Source: Bacteroidales bacterium
GTDB lineage: Bacteria; Bacteroidota; Bacteroidia; Bacteroidales; JALTDM01
Length of the DNA: 7,329 nucleotides
Direction of reading: 5' to 3'
NCBI GenBank assembly: GCA_027073875.1
Contig: JALTEO010000248.1
Location: 1 to 7,329 of the forward strand
The notes beneath the pieces are model-generated. The model was not told where the DNA came from. It made no database searches and was given only the letters and a program-made list of their open reading frames with translations. Both the position numbers and the translations under genes were made by a program. Every line of letters starts with the position of its first letter. The stretch's first letter is position 1. This document shows positions 4,753 through 7,329 of this stretch, piece after piece.

Positions 4753-7329
4753 ATGCCAATGATAATATGATCATCTATCTGTTCTTCTTCGCCACGCCAG
4801 TCAATCATTTCTTGCCGGAGCAATTTTTCTTGCTCTTTCATTGATTTGGTATGGATTGAAAGCAAGAATCGTTTAAACCGTTTATAGGTATATTTTTTTC
4901 CTTTTGGTCCGCCAAATTGGTCGGCAAAACCATCGGAGAAAATGTACATCATATCACCTTGTTCAGCATTAATCTCTGTTTTTGAAAATGGAACATCCGA
5001 ACGGTCATGTAGTCCAATAGGCATTCTGTCTGCTTTAAATTCATACATTGTAACATGCTCATCTTCTTCAAATTTCTTTTCCGATTCCAAAACAGGTTTA
5101 TCGTTGCTGCGGAACAGATAGAGCGGATTATTGGCTCCTGAGAATTCAATTACTTTTTTCTCGGTATCATAGGCAATAAGTGCCATATCCATACCGTCCT
5201 TTTTTTGTTCTTCTTTACCTTCTTGGTTTAATGCTTTTATTACATTATCACGCAAATGATCCAGTACATGATTGGTATGTCTAACATCTGTTTTATTGGT
5301 GATTTCATTTAAAAAAGTTACGCCCAATAAACTCATAAAAGCACCGGGAACGCCGTGTCCTGTACAGTCAACAGCTGCAGCAAGAAAAAGGTCAGCACGG
5401 GGTATAAACTTTGTATAATAAAAATCGCCACTTACAATATCTTTTGGTTGGAAATAGATAAAAAATTCCAAGTGCTTACTTAAATCTTCAACGGGAATGG
5501 GAAGAACGGCAACTTGAATTTGTTCTGCATACCGGATACTATCGGTAATGTCTTTATTTTTTTCTTCAATAATTGCTTTCTGCCCTTCAATTTCGTCTTT
5601 TTGCTTTACGACTTCGGCTGTTCTTTCTTGAACAATCTTTTCCAATCGTTTTTTATCCCGTTCCAGTTTTCTGGTATAGAATTTTACAATAAAATAGAGA
5701 CCGCTAATGATGGCAATGAAATAAACGATATAAGCCCAAATGGTACGATACCACGGCGGTTTGATTTCAAACGAAAAACTTGTTGTTAAGCTGATGTTAC
5801 CAAAAACATCTTGTGCTTTAACTTTAAAAGTATAAGTGCCTTCCTTCAAGTTCGTATAAACGGCTTTTGTTTCATTCGTCCATTTTGACCATTTTTCGTC
5901 AAACCCTTCTAATTTGTAGCTGTAAAGCACATTTTCTTCATCAATATAGTAGGGTGCAGTAAAACGGAAATTGATGTCGTTAAATTTGAATGGTAATACC
6001 GGTTTGAGAAAGTCCGGCTGAGTTGTTGCAATATGATAAATTGTATCTCCATTCTCAATGGCAATTTTGGGGAAATTTCCGAAAAAGTAAGATGAATCGT
6101 CTTTGGCACTTGTAAATCGCGACAGATGAACATCAAACGGGGAAACAGGAATCTTAATATCAGGGGCAAAGTGTTTGATGTAATTGGATACCGGTAAAAC
6201 AACAAAAATTCCTTCCGACGAAGCAATCCAAATTGTTTTAGACGAATCCGTATAAATATCTTTGATAATCATTTCCGGAAGCCGCCTAAAAATCTTATCT
6301 TCGGTATAAACAGTATCTTGCTTTACAATTATCTTGTGTAGCCGATTGTTGGATTCTACAAGGAATGTTTGTTTGTCTATTTGGTGGATGTGATGTATAG
6401 GGCTTGTAGCAAATTTATTACCGAAAAATGTTGCCGGTTGAAAATAATCTAATTGTGGATTGTAGGTATAAAATCCGAAATTGCCGGACACAAAAATATG
6501 ACCGTTGAGACCATATAAAACAGGACTATTAATTGATGGTAGCCCTTTTGATTTGTCATAATATGATTTTTTACCACTTTTTAAGTTAACTTTTATCAAA
6601 CCGTTATTGAGTGTGGCAATCCATAAATTATTGTTTTTATCAATATTTAGCCATGCGATATTTGAGGTAATTTCAGGGAAAAATGAGGTATCGAGTTCCC
6701 ATTTTTCATTTATGTAATTTAATCTTTTGATGCCGCGTTCCGAACCAACAAAAAGTGAGTTAGGAAATTTTTTATTGTATAAAACCTGATTGGAAATAAT
6801 GTTCTCCGTTTTATCAATGTAACTGGTTTTACCATCTTCGGTAATCTTGTAGATGCCCATGGTGGTTCCTACAATTAGTTGTTTGATATTTTTGTTCTCA
6901 ATGGGTGTAACGGAGTAAATCGTTTTATTCTCAAATTTAGGAACTGATTTTATCTCAGGATAATTAGTAGCATACGATAGTTTAAATAATCCTGAAAAAG
7001 TAGCAAAATAATATGAGTGATTAAAATTGGCAATTTTTACGGGAATATCTGATAAGCCAAATTCATTAGACATATTAAAGATGGGTAAATCAAACTCAAT
7101 TTTAGCAATACCTTTATTTGTTGTAAGCCAAATTACTTTATAGCTGCCTTCTTGCTCTGCGTAAATGCTGGTTACAATATTGTCAGGGATTAAATGTGTT
7201 TGATCATGGTCAAAATGTTCAATAATTTTACCGTCGCGGGTCATAAAGAAAACGCCATCGCCAATGGTGGCAATACCAATGATTTGGTTGTAAATAAATG
7301 TGGTAAAATAAACTTGTTTGGATTTAAAG
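4740..7329 (-). CDS. Beta-propeller / Y_Y_Y / SpoIIE-type (PP2C-like) phosphatase, N-terminus outside window
   Basis: Membrane-anchored signalling protein predicted to sense outside the cytoplasm and dephosphorylate a cytoplasmic partner. Numbering is from the Met encoded at 7244, but that is not the true start: the frame stays open for 28 more codons to the window edge and reads as propeller sequence (IIGIATIGDGVFF). Domains: two-component-regulator-type propeller repeats to about 350 (e.g. NNLWIATLNNGLIKV at 205-219, KTIWIASSEGIFVV at 336-349); Y_Y_Y domain about 425-495 (YSYKLEGFDEKWSKW); one membrane helix about 502-522; basic then heptad-like coiled coil about 523-566; SpoIIE/PP2C domain about 597-834. 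Metal-binding acidic residues all appear present: SGDF (Asp607), AAVDCTGHGVPGAFMSLLG (Asp626), FSDGFADQ (Asp771) and QIDDH (Asp824/825), so it should be active. Unlike many propeller proteins of the phylum it ends in a phosphatase, not a histidine kinase or DNA-binding domain. By family comparison roughly 200 or more residues, including a signal peptide, should lie beyond the edge. Target unknown; it is the first visible gene of a possible operon with two ClC genes. Confidence 0.9.
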   Translation of the reverse strand, partial: FKSKQVYFTTFIYNQIIGIATIGDGVFFMTRDGKIIEHFDHDQTHLIPDNIVTSIYAEQEGSYKVIWLTTNKGIAKIEFDLPIFNMSNEFGLSDIPVKIANFNHSYYFATFSGLFKLSYATNYPEIKSVPKFENKTIYSVTPIENKNIKQLIVGTTMGIYKITEDGKTSYIDKTENIISNQVLYNKKFPNSLFVGSERGIKRLNYINEKWELDTSFFPEITSNIAWLNIDKNNNLWIATLNNGLIKVNLKSGKKSYYDKSKGLPSINSPVLYGLNGHIFVSGNFGFYTYNPQLDYFQPATFFGNKFATSPIHHIHQIDKQTFLVESNNRLHKIIVKQDTVYTEDKIFRRLPEMIIKDIYTDSSKTIWIASSEGIFVVLPVSNYIKHFAPDIKIPVSPFDVHLSRFTSAKDDSSYFFGNFPKIAIENGDTIYHIATTQPDFLKPVLPFKFNDINFRFTAPYYIDEENVLYSYKLEGFDEKWSKWTNETKAVYTNLKEGTYTFKVKAQDVFGNISLTTSFSFEIKPPWYRTIWAYIVYFIAIISGLYFIVKFYTRKLERDKKRLEKIVQERTAEVVKQKDEIEGQKAIIEEKNKDITDSIRYAEQIQVAVLPIPVEDLSKHLEFFIYFQPKDIVSGDFYYTKFIPRADLFLAAAVDCTGHGVPGAFMSLLGVTFLNEITNKTDVRHTNHVLDHLRDNVIKALNQEGKEEQKKDGMDMALIAYDTEKKVIEFSGANNPLYLFRSNDKPVLESEKKFEEDEHVTMYEFKADRMPIGLHDRSDVPFSKTEINAEQGDMMYIFSDGFADQFGGPKGKKYTYKRFKRFLLSIHTKSMKEQEKLLRQEMIDWRGEEEQIDDHIIIGIRIL

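Noticed and set aside
5909..6226. 105-codon minus-strand frame within the phosphatase gene
   Set aside because: It is out of frame with the Y_Y_Y/propeller coding sequence, which is continuous here, so no frameshift is needed and no separate gene is supported.
1..7329. Mobile element, CRISPR, tRNA/rRNA or riboswitch
   Set aside because: No transposase or integrase, no regularly spaced repeats, no cloverleaf or rRNA-like sequence and no untranslated gap over 100 bases was found.

Overview
The window is AT-rich and carries four genes, one of which runs off the right edge. It looks like a chromosomal segment of a Bacteroidota bacterium, quite possibly a Bacteroidales or Marinilabiliales relative. 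The reasons are the propeller + Y_Y_Y + transmembrane + coiled-coil + SpoIIE phosphatase architecture, which is typical of that phylum; the lack of Shine-Dalgarno sites before the starts, which instead sit in A/T-rich leaders; and TAnnTTTG-like -7 boxes upstream of two genes. The placement is inferred from protein style, not from a search.

Layout: on the plus strand, bases 1-95 hold a promoter-like leader, followed by an intact NAD kinase gene (nadK, 96-983). A short convergent gap (984-1062) with two small inverted repeats follows. Everything to the right is on the minus strand. In transcription order it is a membrane-anchored beta-propeller/SpoIIE-type phosphatase (right edge to 4740, N-terminus missing), a CBS-containing ClC chloride channel/transporter (4680-2896), and a second, paralogous CBS-containing ClC protein (2856-1063). 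The gaps are 59 and 39 bases, so the three could form one operon. However, weak hairpin and promoter-like signals in both gaps allow separate or internal transcription.

Function: NAD kinase makes NADP and is housekeeping. The two ClC proteins share one architecture from end to end and look like a tandem duplication. Both keep the external gating glutamate and the C-terminal CBS pair. Both have a hydrophobic residue where ClC exchangers of the E. coli type carry the internal proton-relay glutamate. They differ from each other at positions that line the anion pathway (Asp versus His in GxGIP; Val versus Asp in GxFAP), which suggests the copies may have diverged in gating or selectivity. The upstream phosphatase probably senses something outside the cytoplasm with its propeller/Y_Y_Y region and signals inside by dephosphorylation. 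No partner kinase, anti-sigma factor or STAS protein is in the window, so a link between it and the ClC pair rests on gene order only.

No RNA genes, CRISPR arrays, insertion sequences or prophage signs were seen. Nothing here clearly amounts to an undescribed system; the best leads are the phosphatase-ClC-ClC arrangement and the diverged ion-pathway residues of the two paralogues.
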